The notes beneath the pieces are model-generated. The model did no database searches. It saw only the letters and a program-made list of their open reading frames with translations, and was not told the DNA's origin. Made by a program: the position numbers and the translations under genes. Of a stretch of 64,000 nt of DNA, positions 34,870 to 43,842 are shown in pieces (the stretch's first letter is position 1; each line of letters begins with the position of its first letter). Source of the DNA: Nitrospirales bacterium (GTDB taxonomy: Bacteria > Nitrospirota > Nitrospiria > Nitrospirales > UBA8639); assembly GCA_021604005.1 (NCBI GenBank), contig BQIV01000020.1:1-64000 (forward strand), in the 5' to 3' direction.

Positions 34870-37566
34870 TCAATCTGCCCACGGCGAGGTCCACTCGGAA
34901 ACCGAATCAAACTTCACTCGCAGCGTCCCGAAGACACTCACCGGTGCGCCAAATTGATTGTATGCCGATAACCTGCCGGGACTCTCAATATAAGTCGCAT
35001 CCAACAAATTTCGAACATTGATTGTGAAATCGTATGCTTTTTGAGGCGGGCGAAAGAATACTACCGCATCGACACGTTCGTACGCTTCAGTCGAGAATCG
35101 ATTGGGAATCTCCAACTCAAAACCACTCTGAAAGAACACCCCACCGCCGAAACCCAAGCCTTGCAATGGACCTGTTTTCAGTTCATACGTGGCAAAGACC
35201 CGCCCTACATATGAGCGAGGAATTAAAGATGGGGAGTTTCCCTTGAATCCTGCTCGGCTATCCTTGGTAATCTCAGCATCAACATATGAAACATTTGCCG
35301 TCAGGTTCAGCCCTGGCCAAGGTTGACCATTAATGTCAAACTCTACGCCCTGATGACGCTGTTCACCAATGGCAATAAAAAATCTTGCATCATTAGGATC
35401 TGGGGCAGGGGCGTTTTGCCGATAACTTCGGAACAAAGCTGTTGTCAGACGCAACCGTCCATGGAAGAGATCCAACTTCACTCCCACCTCGTAGTTTTCG
35501 CCTCTCTCTGGAGGTAACAGGGAGTCTTCGCTGGCCGTGAGCGTCGGACTGACCTGAAAAGACTCCGAGTATCCTGCATAAGCATTAAAACCAGGAAGCA
35601 GCTCATAAATCATGCCAATCCGTCCAGTAAATTCCGAATAGTTTTCTTCGAGCAATGCAGTCGTCAGAAAATTTTTATTGGAGGATTTTGCCCAATCCTG
35701 GCGTCCAGCTCCCACGAACATGAGTGATTCAAAGGGACGAACGACTACTTGACCAAACAACCCGGTTTGCTCAAGCTTAAATGTTCTTGCATTACTTACT
35801 GCAGTTCCCAGTACATCATCTGTGGGCAATGCAAAATTATTGGCAGGATTAAAAATATTATCAGTACCGAGAAAAACATACCCAAATAAAAAATCACGAC
35901 TTTGGTCTCGATGATCCAACCCCACTAAGACCTCGTGCTGCTGTCCTAAGGCTTCCCATTCTTGTTTCAAGAAGACTTCTCCCGCATATGTTTCAAAACT
36001 TTCGTCATCTAATCCAGCGTACACATACGATGTCCCATCTAGCGCTATTCCTCTACCAAAGTTGTATCCATACAAAGACTTATCAAGCAGATCTGAACGG
36101 GAATATTTACCTTTCATCGACAATGACAGGTTATTGACGAATTCGTGATTATAGTGCAGCTCATAATTCTGTTCTTCGAATGCCGTATTTGCACCATTTT
36201 TGCTTCCCCCTCCAAAATTCCGAGTATGGGGGATATCAGGGACACTTCCGTTATCCAACAGAGGAAACCCAGGATAACTAGACCCATCGAATTTCTGATA
36301 ATGACCAGTAAACAATAGCGCACCAGCTCCATCAAAAAGATCAATTTCGATCGATGGTGCTACTGTGTATTGCCGGACATCGACATCATCTACAAAATGT
36401 CCACCTTCTTCCACTGCAAAGATGAGTCGTCCTCGTACCCTGGGGGCAATCGGCAATACTCCGTTGGTATCTACTACACCACGATATAGGCCGAAAGAGC
36501 CGGCTTGAAATTGGGACGTCGCAAAATTCGCATCTTGAGGAGTCTTGGTGATGCGATTGACGAACCCTCCTGGACTAGATGCACCACCAACAATCGAAAC
36601 AGGTCCTTTGATGATTTCATACCGCTCAATAAGTGCCGGATCAGGAGAAAAAACACCAAAAGCAGGCAATCCATTCGACCTGAGGACACTGAAAGCACCC
36701 ACACCGCCTAGATTGAAGCCACGAATGTTAAAACTCTCGGATCGGGTAAAGGTCGATCTGCTACGTGACACCCCACTGACATGCTCGAAGGCATCATTCT
36801 GTCTCAAGGAGAATGAATCTTTGATGACATCTCGCGTAACCACTCCAATCGATGATGGCGTTTCAGAAATCGGCAAGGCCGTGCGCGTGCTACCAGTCGT
36901 TTCATCTGCCTTGTAGCCATCCACCGGAGGCAAAAACATTTTTGAACGATTGATCGTATCCGTTACTTCTACCGGCTGGACTTCGACGACGGGGATATCG
37001 GATGCTGAAGATGCTCCTGCAACTGCCGCACCAGCATCTTCGTGCACAAACAGCGTCACGGTGTCGGCATCCGAAAAGCGATACTGCAGACCTGTGCCTT
37101 GAAGCAATCGTTGCAGCGCGTCCTCGACTGTGTACAGTCCTTCGAGTCCTTTTGTCTGGAGCCCAGAGACCAATGCCGAGGGATACAGAAGCTGCACTCC
37201 GCTTTGTTCCGACAAGGCTAAGAGCGCCGGCTGCAGTTCTCCTGCTGGTATTTTCAGTGACTGTCGTGAAAGCTCCTTGTCTTCCTGACGCGCAGCAAGA
37301 AGGGGATGATGGCGACCGCCAATAGACAGCTCGGGATTTTGCTGACGGGAATGACGTGACGGCAACAACTTTCCTTCTTGTGCCAAGGCGGGATGATAGG
37401 TCCCCACGGCTAACGAGGAAAGCCCGACCATGACCCCCCATGCCATCCGCTGGGTCCTTCCGGCAATTACGGAGCTTGCAGTTTTCTCAAACGCCGCCTG
37501 AACTGCTTCAGCAATTGCCCGTCTTGCGAGCTTTCGCCGTTTTGACTTCATACGCTTTCTTCTCAT
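34870..37566 (-). CDS. TonB-dependent siderophore receptor with signalling domain
   Basis: An outer-membrane receptor of the FecA/FpvA group. After a basic leader and signal region (GVMVGLSSLAVGTYHPALAQ) comes the STN signalling domain (LKIPAGELQPALLALSEQSG to VEDALQRLLQGTGLQYRFSD). A possible TonB box lies in IPVVEVQPVEVTDT. The plug has SFNIRGFNLGG and YEIIKGPVSIVGGASSPGGF, followed by the beta barrel, which ends SVFGTLRVKFDS. The STN domain should signal through FecR (37944-38984) to an ECF sigma factor. The frame is open to 37608, but AAAGGA favours the ATG at 37566. It is closely related to the second receptor at 49.6-52.3 kb. Confidence 0.93.
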   Translation of the reverse strand: MRRKRMKSKRRKLARRAIAEAVQAAFEKTASSVIAGRTQRMAWGVMVGLSSLAVGTYHPALAQEGKLLPSRHSRQQNPELSIGGRHHPLLAARQEDKELSRQSLKIPAGELQPALLALSEQSGVQLLYPSALVSGLQTKGLEGLYTVEDALQRLLQGTGLQYRFSDADTVTLFVHEDAGAAVAGASSASDIPVVEVQPVEVTDTINRSKMFLPPVDGYKADETTGSTRTALPISETPSSIGVVTRDVIKDSFSLRQNDAFEHVSGVSRSRSTFTRSESFNIRGFNLGGVGAFSVLRSNGLPAFGVFSPDPALIERYEIIKGPVSIVGGASSPGGFVNRITKTPQDANFATSQFQAGSFGLYRGVVDTNGVLPIAPRVRGRLIFAVEEGGHFVDDVDVRQYTVAPSIEIDLFDGAGALLFTGHYQKFDGSSYPGFPLLDNGSVPDIPHTRNFGGGSKNGANTAFEEQNYELHYNHEFVNNLSLSMKGKYSRSDLLDKSLYGYNFGRGIALDGTSYVYAGLDDESFETYAGEVFLKQEWEALGQQHEVLVGLDHRDQSRDFLFGYVFLGTDNIFNPANNFALPTDDVLGTAVSNARTFKLEQTGLFGQVVVRPFESLMFVGAGRQDWAKSSNKNFLTTALLEENYSEFTGRIGMIYELLPGFNAYAGYSESFQVSPTLTASEDSLLPPERGENYEVGVKLDLFHGRLRLTTALFRSYRQNAPAPDPNDARFFIAIGEQRHQGVEFDINGQPWPGLNLTANVSYVDAEITKDSRAGFKGNSPSLIPRSYVGRVFATYELKTGPLQGLGFGGGVFFQSGFELEIPNRFSTEAYERVDAVVFFRPPQKAYDFTINVRNLLDATYIESPGRLSAYNQFGAPVSVFGTLRVKFDSVSEWTSPWAD

Positions 37567-37943
37567 GCTTACTGACAATCCTTTCTCGAAAACGACTGCT
37601 CCCTTCACGATGGAAGAGTGGGATCGGGAATCAGCGTTCTCTGTCCTCTACAAAACTAGGAATAATTGAATAATTAATAAAGACGGCTACCAGACGAAGA
37701 CGAATTTGCCATTCAACCTCTCATCTCGCTTCGTAAAATAGATGTAATGTAGATGAGACGACCGCGATTCAAAAAACCTGACCTCCTTATTTTATTTTTT
37801 CAAAAATTTTGGGTCAGGCCTGAAACTTGATAAATTACACGCATACTTGCCCCGACGCTCGACATGCCTTCACCTTTAATTTTGGGGTCTGGTATGAAAT
37901 TTGATAAATATGCTCAGGCCTGCCTCTCGACACGATCCCCTCC
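37567..37943. repeat. Gap with a 30-bp near-identical direct repeat
   Basis: Bases 37806-37835 and 37879-37909 share the pattern ATTTTGGGTC, then GG, TGAAA and TTGATAAAT, with a few mismatches and one inserted G. The repeats lie 43 bp apart between fecR and its receptor gene. No gene is seen. Confidence 0.6.
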
Positions 37944-38984
37944 TCACGATGATTGAGACTGCCGTTCTAGTACGATGAGATTCTGGTTTTGCCGGACTGG
38001 GCGTAGGGCAAGAATACCGTCCAAGGCTTGAAAGAATCCGTTGATGTTATCAAGGCGAAAGGATCCACTAATGGGGACACGCCCTAAACTCGGGTCGTCA
38101 AGTCGAATGACTCCAGGATGGTAACGCGCCCATTCATCGAGCACTTCACTCAAGGGTGTCTCAACAAATACCAGCTGCCCTTGCCTCCATACCGCCGTCG
38201 TCTGCACATTGAAGGATTTAACGTGAGAGAGCTGTCCCTCCGGCGTATACATCACCTGCTCGCCCTGTTTAAGCGGGTGCGGATTCTGTGCCGGCTTCGC
38301 CGAGGCCTGAGCATCAACCTCCACGGCTACGCGGCCTTCGAGCACGGCGACTTGCACATCTGTCGAAAAGTGGCGAACGAGAAATTGTGTCCCAATATCA
38401 TGGATGATGCCGTTTGCTGCTTGCACATCAAACGGCCGTCCTGGCTCATGGACAACGGTAAACACAGCCTCCCCCCGATGCATGGTGACCACTCGCGTCT
38501 CATCGGACATCTGCACAGATACCTGCGAATCGGTATTCAGGAAGATGGTCGACCCATCCACCAATGTCACCATCCGCTGCTCACCTTTGACTGTTTGGTA
38601 AGATGCTTCGTGAATTGGCGAACTGGGCCATACCGACACCAAACACCCGACCATCACCACAGCAACGCTCATTACCGCAAGAGCTGAGCCCCAACTCCAA
38701 CCTCCATGCGATGCACCCACCGCAAATTCACGCGTATGCATAGCCCAATAGCGATCGGCTTCTTCTAGTTCGGCTTCGAGAAATGGCGGCACGTGCTCAA
38801 GCGTTCCCCACATCTTCGTATAGACTTGATATTCTCGCTTATGGGCTTCGTTCGCGCGAAACCATTGATCGAAACTTTTGAGGTCTGCAGATGTCACCTT
38901 TCCTGAACGCAAGCGAACGACCCACGCTAGCGCTTGTTCACGAACGGAGGGTAAGGAAGAAGGCTGTTGATGACTTTCATACAT
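37944..38984 (-). CDS. fecR: FecR-family anti-sigma/transducer protein
   Basis: FecR transfers the occupied-receptor signal across the inner membrane to an ECF sigma factor. The cytoplasmic N-terminus has AWVVRLRSGKVTSADLKSF and ANEAHKREYQVYTKMWGTLE. One helix follows (SALAVMSVAVVMVGCLVSVW), then the FecR domain (YQTVKGEQRMVTLVDGSTIF, NGIIHDIGTQFLVRHFSTDV) and a C-terminal domain (LSEVLDEWARYHPGVIRLDD). The 346-residue length is normal. The matching receptor gene is 377 bp downstream. No sigma gene is adjacent; two candidates lie at 41.5-42.8 kb. Confidence 0.93.
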   Translation of the reverse strand: MYESHQQPSSLPSVREQALAWVVRLRSGKVTSADLKSFDQWFRANEAHKREYQVYTKMWGTLEHVPPFLEAELEEADRYWAMHTREFAVGASHGGWSWGSALAVMSVAVVMVGCLVSVWPSSPIHEASYQTVKGEQRMVTLVDGSTIFLNTDSQVSVQMSDETRVVTMHRGEAVFTVVHEPGRPFDVQAANGIIHDIGTQFLVRHFSTDVQVAVLEGRVAVEVDAQASAKPAQNPHPLKQGEQVMYTPEGQLSHVKSFNVQTTAVWRQGQLVFVETPLSEVLDEWARYHPGVIRLDDPSLGRVPISGSFRLDNINGFFQALDGILALRPVRQNQNLIVLERQSQSS

Positions 38985-39411
38985 GATTCGGTGAACTGGC
39001 TTAACGCCGTCTATTTATGCTTGGGGATTCGCTGTAGCTCTTCTCTTTTCAACCTGCATGTTGCGCCATTGTATCCGACACCTCTCGCGTAATTCAGGAA
39101 ACGACAAGAACAATGTATGAGGCTTGTGGATATGACGAATGGAATGCTGCAATCCTGACGTTGCGTGACAAACTTTATTTGAGAGTGAGTTTCATGTTTC
39201 GAGGCAAAGGTTTTCGTTGATGAGGGTTGAATACGATTTGGTGCCACCCCTTAGATCCCACTTCGGTGATAAGACCATACGTGTGGGCTTGACCACGATA
39301 GGTGCGGGTCGGTGCGCAATTCTTTGTCCCACCTTGCTGAAAAACTCACAGCCACTGCTATCTTTATTACAGGTGGTCAAGTTGACAAGATAAGAGGGGG
39401 TTTTTAGACTA
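38985..39411. other. Intergenic region without a supported gene
   Basis: About 430 bp between divergent fecR and Uma2 genes. A short minus-strand frame at 39192-39380 is not recognisable. I see no clear Fur box or palindrome. Confidence 0.4.
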
Positions 39412-39933
39412 ATGAGTATGATGAATGCCGATTTACTGGTTTCCCCTAAAGAATTAACCGACCGGTGGGCCGAGCTCGCTCAAGACGAGCAAGCCCCTGA
39501 TTACTACGAACTCACGGAATATGGAGAACTCGTCTTGAGCCCACGCGCGGAAACTCACCATCAACGCATTTGTTCAAGTGTAGTTCGCCAATTGAACCGG
39601 CAACTCGGAGACGAAGCTGTCCAAGAAGTCGCAGTCCTTACATCAACCGCCGGACTCCGCGTACCAGATGTGGTCTGGATGCCTCAAGAACGCTGGGACC
39701 GGCTCCCCCGGAACGCTATCCTTGAAGCTCCTGAGCTTGTCGTGGAGGTCCTGTCGCCCGGTAACCGGAAGGCAGAAATAAACCATAAGATCCAAGGTTA
39801 TCTGCATTCCGGCATCAAGGAAGTCATCGTGATTGGCCTCACCGGAACTATCGAATATTTCCGTACAGAAGGCGTCCAGTCTTCATCCACATTCAACATC
39901 ACTCTCTCCCTACCGCCGCAGCTCTTCAAATAA
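39412..39933 (+). CDS. Uma2-family protein
   Basis: A second Uma2 (DUF820) member, 173 residues, only distantly like the one at 33.7 kb. It contains YYELTEYGELVLSPRAETHH, TAGLRVPDVVWMPQERW (Asp in VPDV), APELVVEVLSPGNRKAEINH (Glu in VEVLS) and YLHSGIKEVIVIG. The PD-(D/E)XK-like residues are intact. A GAGGGGG stands about 11 bp before the first ATG. Its neighbours are a decayed toxin-antitoxin pair and a VapBC pair. Confidence 0.84.
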   Translation: MSMMNADLLVSPKELTDRWAELAQDEQAPDYYELTEYGELVLSPRAETHHQRICSSVVRQLNRQLGDEAVQEVAVLTSTAGLRVPDVVWMPQERWDRLPRNAILEAPELVVEVLSPGNRKAEINHKIQGYLHSGIKEVIVIGLTGTIEYFRTEGVQSSSTFNITLSLPPQLFK

Positions 39934-40018
39934 CGTTCAAAACGCAATACCGGCATCTTAAGCAAATTCATTATTTACCAAACTTGTGTGTATTCGCGCC
40001 TAACGGTAAGCTAATTCT

Positions 40019-40237
40019 ATGAGTTATGACGATCGAATCTCCATTGCCCAGCTATTCGTGGTGAGAAACCCTGCATCAAAGAGACACGAATCACAATGTA
40101 CGATATTTTAGAGTACTTAGCTGGAGACATGTTTGAACACGAGATCCTCCAAGCCTCTCTCTTCCCAAGATATTCATGCAACCCTGGAATTTGCAGCCGC
40201 ACGAGAACGAATGCTTGCCGTCTCCACTGACGAGTGA
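40019..40237 (+). pseudogene. Decayed DUF433 antitoxin gene
   Basis: The opening MSYDDRISIA, then after a frame change IRGEKPCIKETRITMYDILE followed by YLAGDM and EHEILQA, then after another change DIHATLEFAAARERMLAVST, match the intact DUF433 protein at 61990-62214 (GKRSGKPCIRGMRITVSDVL and DIHACLSFAADREKKLS). At least two frameshifts, near 40050 and 40165, break the gene. Its stop overlaps the next decayed gene by 4 bp, as in the intact pair. Confidence 0.78.
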
Positions 40238-40440
40238 AACTTCTTATTGACGAAAATTGAGAATATGCAAAACATCATGGGTATACGATCCTATCCACGT
40301 ACAATAATTTTCGACAACATGCCGTCGTATATCATACACCTCCAAAAGTTATGTCGTTATCGATATGTAACACTAGCGCAAGATCTATCGCGAAACTGCT
40401 ACACGTACGCCTATGCCTCACCCATACTGAACTATCCATC
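40234..40440 (+). pseudogene. Decayed DUF5615 PIN-like toxin gene
   Basis: A GTG overlapping the decayed antitoxin opens VKLLIDEN and meets TGA at once. The same frame then continues EYAKHHGYTILSTYNNFRQH, VVYHTPPKV and SARSIAKLL, matching the second half of DUF5615 toxins (compare FAIVSKDSDFLHRSLLLGHP and PPKV in the intact gene at 62211-62501). About 30 codons between the two parts are missing. The remnant keeps the order and overlap of the intact module but cannot make a toxin. Confidence 0.75.
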
Positions 40441-40511
40441 GATAATTCAATAAGATTTAGAACTCAATAGCATCTATTTTTGCCAAAATTTCAAAAAAAT
40501 GCTACGCTTCG

Positions 40512-40528
40512 TGCATCATAGTGATGCA
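40512..40528. promoter_or_regulatory. Palindromic operator before vapBC
   Basis: TGCATCA-TAG-TGATGCA is a perfect 7-bp inverted repeat 28 bp before the antitoxin start. It is a likely binding site for the ribbon-helix-helix antitoxin and autoregulator of this pair. Confidence 0.62.
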
Positions 40529-40556
40529 AATTCCTGTCGCAAAATAAGGAGGATCT

Positions 40557-40814
40557 ATGAACGTCATCACCATCCGAAATTTACCCACCCACCTCGCGAA
40601 AGCGATTCAAAAACGAGCTCGCATAAAAAAAACAAGTATGAACAAGGCGGTTATTGGCCTGCTCGAAGAACATCTGGGAGCATCTACAAGCAAACCACAT
40701 TCCATCCATCATGATCTTGATACTCTTGCTGGCTCCTGGACGAAAGAGGAAGCGCTCACATTTGAGAAGACATTGCTCAAACAACGAACCATCGACCCAC
40801 AACTCTGGAAATAA
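40557..40814 (+). CDS. vapB: VapB/FitA-like ribbon-helix-helix antitoxin
   Basis: The 85-residue protein begins MNVITIRNLPTHLAKAIQKR and continues KTSMNKAVIGLLEEHLG, a ribbon-helix-helix DNA-binding domain of the FitA/VapB type. The C-terminal half (DLDTLAGSWTKEEALTFEKT) is the probable toxin-binding arm; DTLAGSW is common before such arms. AAGGAGG stands 6 bp before the ATG. The stop TAA overlaps the vapC ATG by one base. Confidence 0.88.
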   Translation: MNVITIRNLPTHLAKAIQKRARIKKTSMNKAVIGLLEEHLGASTSKPHSIHHDLDTLAGSWTKEEALTFEKTLLKQRTIDPQLWK

Positions 40815-41212
40815 TGCGCCTACTCCTCGACACATCGGCCTATTCGGGCTTCATGCGTGGAAACCTCAAGATAAAAACCTACATTCAGGAGGCTGAAATC
40901 ATCTCTGTAAATGCCGTCGTACTAGGCGAACTACGTGCAGGATTTTTACACGGGAAAAAACGTGAGAAAAATGAAGAACTCTTGCGGCGATTTCTACTAT
41001 CTCCACGAACTCACGTTCTTCCAGTTGAGGAGGAAACAGCCGATCGATATGCCGTGATCATGAATGCTCTTTGGACTCTCGGCAAACCCATTCCGACAAA
41101 CGATATTTGGATCGCAGCGACTGCGATGCAGTTTGGCCTGGAAATTCTTACCATGGATGTCCATTTCCAGTATGTCCCACAAGTGTTGGTTCATCACATC
41201 ACAAGTGAATAA
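40814..41212 (+). CDS. vapC: VapC-family PIN toxin
   Basis: A 132-residue PIN ribonuclease. Acidic residues that fit the active site are visible: Asp in RLLLDTSAYSGFMRG, Glu in NAVVLGELRAGFLHGKK and Asp in GKPIPTNDIWIAATAMQFGL with a final Asp in LTMDVHFQYV. Its antitoxin is encoded directly upstream. FitB/VapC-type toxins cleave tRNA or similar RNA; the target is not predictable here. Confidence 0.92.
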   Translation: MRLLLDTSAYSGFMRGNLKIKTYIQEAEIISVNAVVLGELRAGFLHGKKREKNEELLRRFLLSPRTHVLPVEEETADRYAVIMNALWTLGKPIPTNDIWIAATAMQFGLEILTMDVHFQYVPQVLVHHITSE

Positions 41213-41459
41213 CTTCATCACCCTCAACCGGCAGCCACACAAAGAATAGGCTCAAATCTGTAGTCATGACTCAGAGTCTCTTCGAAACTTGTTTGAGACA
41301 CCACTCGCTACAAGAGAAGATGGAGCAAGAAAACCCTCTGAGCAATCTATCCTCAAATACCCAATCCCACGTACCCTTCGCCAGGTACATGACATAGGAT
41401 TCACTTCCCTTTGCAGCGCACCGCTAACGACCTCTAACTGCGATTTGGTTATGGGAGCG

Positions 41460-41966
41460 TTAGGCTTCGGCGTCGAGCCTCTGGCGACAGTGCGCCAAGC
41501 CTTTCATGATGTGCTTTTCGACCATGTTGTGAGAAATGCCAAGATGTTCGGCGATTTCACGGTGGGACTTTCCCCTAACTTTATGCAAGAGGAACACGTG
41601 GCGGCATTTAGGCGGCAGTTCGGCAATCGCATGACTCAGCTGCAGTAACTCTTCTTTTCCAACCGCCACTCGCTCCGGATCGGCTTCCCGCGCGGGACAG
41701 TCGTACGCTTCATCCAACACAACAGATCGTTCTGCCTGTTTTTGTTGTTTGCGAAAGAGATCTACCGTGATGTTCGTGGCGGTTTTATAGAGTAAGGCTC
41801 GGACATTCTTGATCGGTTGGGTGGAGGACGCCGTGAAAACGCGAAGAAAGGTTTCCTGTACGACATCGGCAGCCTGATCTTTTGACCGCAGACGGTTGGT
41901 GAAAAACGCCAGTAATTCCCCATAGTATTCATGTGCCGCCGCATGCATGGAGGTGGGAGAACTCAT
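41460..41966 (-). CDS. FecI-type ECF sigma factor (first)
   Basis: The sigma-2 region includes YYGELLAFFTNRLRSKDQAA and DVVQETFLRVF. The sigma-4 region ends LPPKCRHVFLLHKVRGKSHR and EIAEHLGISHNMVEKHIMKG, the FecI-specific pattern. I prefer the ATG at 41966 because the coding pattern starts there; the frame is open to 42062. FecI-type factors direct receptor-gene transcription once released by FecR. A Fur-box-like site stands upstream at 42130-42153. Neither fecR is adjacent, so pairing is unresolved. Confidence 0.92.
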   Translation of the reverse strand: MSSPTSMHAAAHEYYGELLAFFTNRLRSKDQAADVVQETFLRVFTASSTQPIKNVRALLYKTATNITVDLFRKQQKQAERSVVLDEAYDCPAREADPERVAVGKEELLQLSHAIAELPPKCRHVFLLHKVRGKSHREIAEHLGISHNMVEKHIMKGLAHCRQRLDAEA

Positions 41967-42129
41967 CGTCGCAATCACCCTTTTAACGTGGATATTATCG
42001 ATCGCGTTCGATGGCGTTCTAGAACGTTGTCGCGATGACGACCAACACAACAAACTACACACGGATTGCGGCTATGCAGAGAAGGCAGCTTGCGACCAAA
42101 CCTCAACATGATCCTGTAGCTCACATGTT

Positions 42130-42153
42130 AATAATAATACTCATTCTCAATAT
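42130..42153 (-). promoter_or_regulatory. Candidate Fur box before the first ECF sigma gene
   Basis: On the gene's strand the sequence reads ATATTGAGAATGAGTATTAT and continues TATT. The GAGAATGAGTATTATTA core resembles the Fur repeat pattern GATAATGAT. It lies about 165-190 bp upstream of the chosen start. No fur gene is in the window. Confidence 0.5.
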
Positions 42154-42284
42154 CATAATAAAGCAAGTCCAGGAAACACAATACTCTCCTACCGATGCAT
42201 TTGACCATGTTCAAATACTGGAAAAACATGCGTATCCATTGGAAATGGAACGGTCATCTCTAGCCGATTCATGCCGGTATGGAT

Positions 42285-42827
42285 CTAGTCTGCTTGATCA
42301 AGCTGCGCACGGCACAGTTGGAGGGCCTTCCGAAGATGCTTTTCAACCATATTTTTAGAAATGCCCAGGCGAGCGGCAATGTCTTGATAGTCCATCTGTT
42401 CGAACTTTCGCATCATAAACACTTCCCTGCAGCGAGGAGGTAAGTCCTCGATGGCGCGAAGCAGAAGCGCCAGCCGTTCCCGCCCCGCCACTTCTCGTTC
42501 CGCACTCGGAGCTTCATAGGGAACCGTTTCCTGAAGTGGCTCGGGTGAGAGGTATTTCGCTCGTATGTGCTCTTTTCGATACACGTCCGTAGCAAGGTTA
42601 TTCGCAATGCGATACAGATAGGCCCGGGGGTTGGCAATGAGAAGATTCTGACGGATGTTCGTCACTCGAAGATATGTTTCATGAATGACCTCTGATGCCA
42701 ACGATGCTGACCCGAGCTTTTTCGTAAAATACCCAACAAGTTCCCCGTAGTAATATTCGACGAAACCTGGAAGATCCGATGAATCCCCGTTCATGATGAT
42801 TGGCGTTTTCACATGCATACGTATCAA
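42285..42827 (-). CDS. FecI-type ECF sigma factor (second)
   Basis: A 180-residue ECF factor with the region-2 pattern VEYYYGELVGYFTKKLGSAS and EVIHETYLRV, and the region-4 pattern LPPRCREVFMMRKFEQMDYQ and DIAARLGISKNMVEKHLRKA. An ATG at 42794 is an alternative start. It is similar to but clearly distinct from its neighbour downstream. The pair matches in number the two FecR and two receptor genes in this region, suggesting one sigma factor per receptor system. Confidence 0.92.
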   Translation of the reverse strand: MIRMHVKTPIIMNGDSSDLPGFVEYYYGELVGYFTKKLGSASLASEVIHETYLRVTNIRQNLLIANPRAYLYRIANNLATDVYRKEHIRAKYLSPEPLQETVPYEAPSAEREVAGRERLALLLRAIEDLPPRCREVFMMRKFEQMDYQDIAARLGISKNMVEKHLRKALQLCRAQLDQAD

Positions 42828-43073
42828 GCCAATGACAATTGTTCACGCCTGAATTGAGTGACGATAGAGCACGATCTCTTCTGCGACGGTGACTACGCAG
42901 TCATTACCCGACAAGAGACTCTACCGAAAGCCCTGGACGGATAAACATGTTCATTCGCCAGGTCAATATGTTCAATGGCAAGATCACCTTATGTGACGGT
43001 GAAGAGGCCAGGGAGAGGCAGTGAGGTAAAAATTACGGAAAGCAGGGAGGCATGCACGGGCTCCGCGTTCGTG

Positions 43074-43485
43074 TATAGTCTTTTAACTTTTCATTAAGAC
43101 CTATAGCGTTCCGATACACTTTCGTCTATCCGAAGTGTACTATGATGTTGTGTGAGTGATGTAAATAAAGCTTGAAGGTTTTTGATCTTGCTCTATAGTC
43201 GCTCCACTAAACTTCTGCATGTACGAAGTATATTCTTGCGCTGTATGAGTGGTGGTGATTCGGCTGAAAGTTATTTGGTTCCGCTATAGTCGTCTGGAAA
43301 GTGCTATAGCCGTTTCAGTTATGCTGAAGCTACAGGGCGCCCCGTTGAATGCCGATGCCCCTTCGTTATTGCATCGTCAATTGCCTGCAAATCATCCAGG
43401 CGGGCATAACTTTCCTCATGTTCACGTTGTACCGCACTGGGTTAGTAGCATTTCCCTGTTTGGAACGTATGTGGATTCGCTATAG
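43074..43485. repeat. Non-coding region with recurrent CTATAG motif
   Basis: CTATAG occurs at 43101, 43193, 43284, 43304 and 43480, and GTATAG at 43073, often followed by TCG or CCG. Short frames in 42828-43842 have no translation signal or domain. TATAGT can serve as a -10 element, so a group of weak promoters or an untranslated RNA is possible. No function is assigned. Confidence 0.45.
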
Positions 43486-43562
43486 CATTAAAGAACATTT
43501 TGTTCATGAACATTACTCACTTCACCGCTCATCTCATGTTTTCTTATCGTCTAGATTTTTGC

Positions 43563-43722
43563 TCTCTACCGGGGTTCGTCCCGGCGGCCGAGGCCCTTTT
43601 GTTTCGGCAAAAGGACCCAAAACCATGAACGCCCAGGCCAGGCTCATCGGATGAGATGAACACCATTTGGTAGGGCGGGCTAACTCGCTGCGCTCAGACA
43701 AGCCCGCCCAGCATGAGAGGCG
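43563..43722. repeat. Structured GC-rich intergenic repeat element
   Basis: The element contains a hairpin CCTTTTG-TTTCGG-CAAAAGG (43595-43614) and a 9-bp stem GGGCGGGCT/AGCCCGCCC (43673-43709) enclosing TCGCTGCGCTC. From memory, similar text beginning GGGGTTCGTCCCGGCGGCCG recurs in intergenic regions of many bacteria and is often misannotated as short proteins. It differs in composition from its AT-richer surroundings. Confidence 0.55.
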
Positions 43723-43842
43723 TTCACTCAACGGACTGGCCTGCAGGCGTCAGGTCATAGGTACTGAGAAAACGTTAAAAAACTATACTGCCTTCCTGCA
43801 TAGACAACGCAAGGCGAGCGGACAATAACAGCACCTCTATCG

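Noticed and set aside
39192-39380. Short minus-strand frame between fecR and the Uma2 gene
   Set aside because: It has no recognisable motif and no translation signal.
43534-43731. Short minus-strand frame resembling commonly annotated small proteins
   Set aside because: It coincides with a structured GC-rich repeat element; the apparent conservation is of the element, not of a protein.
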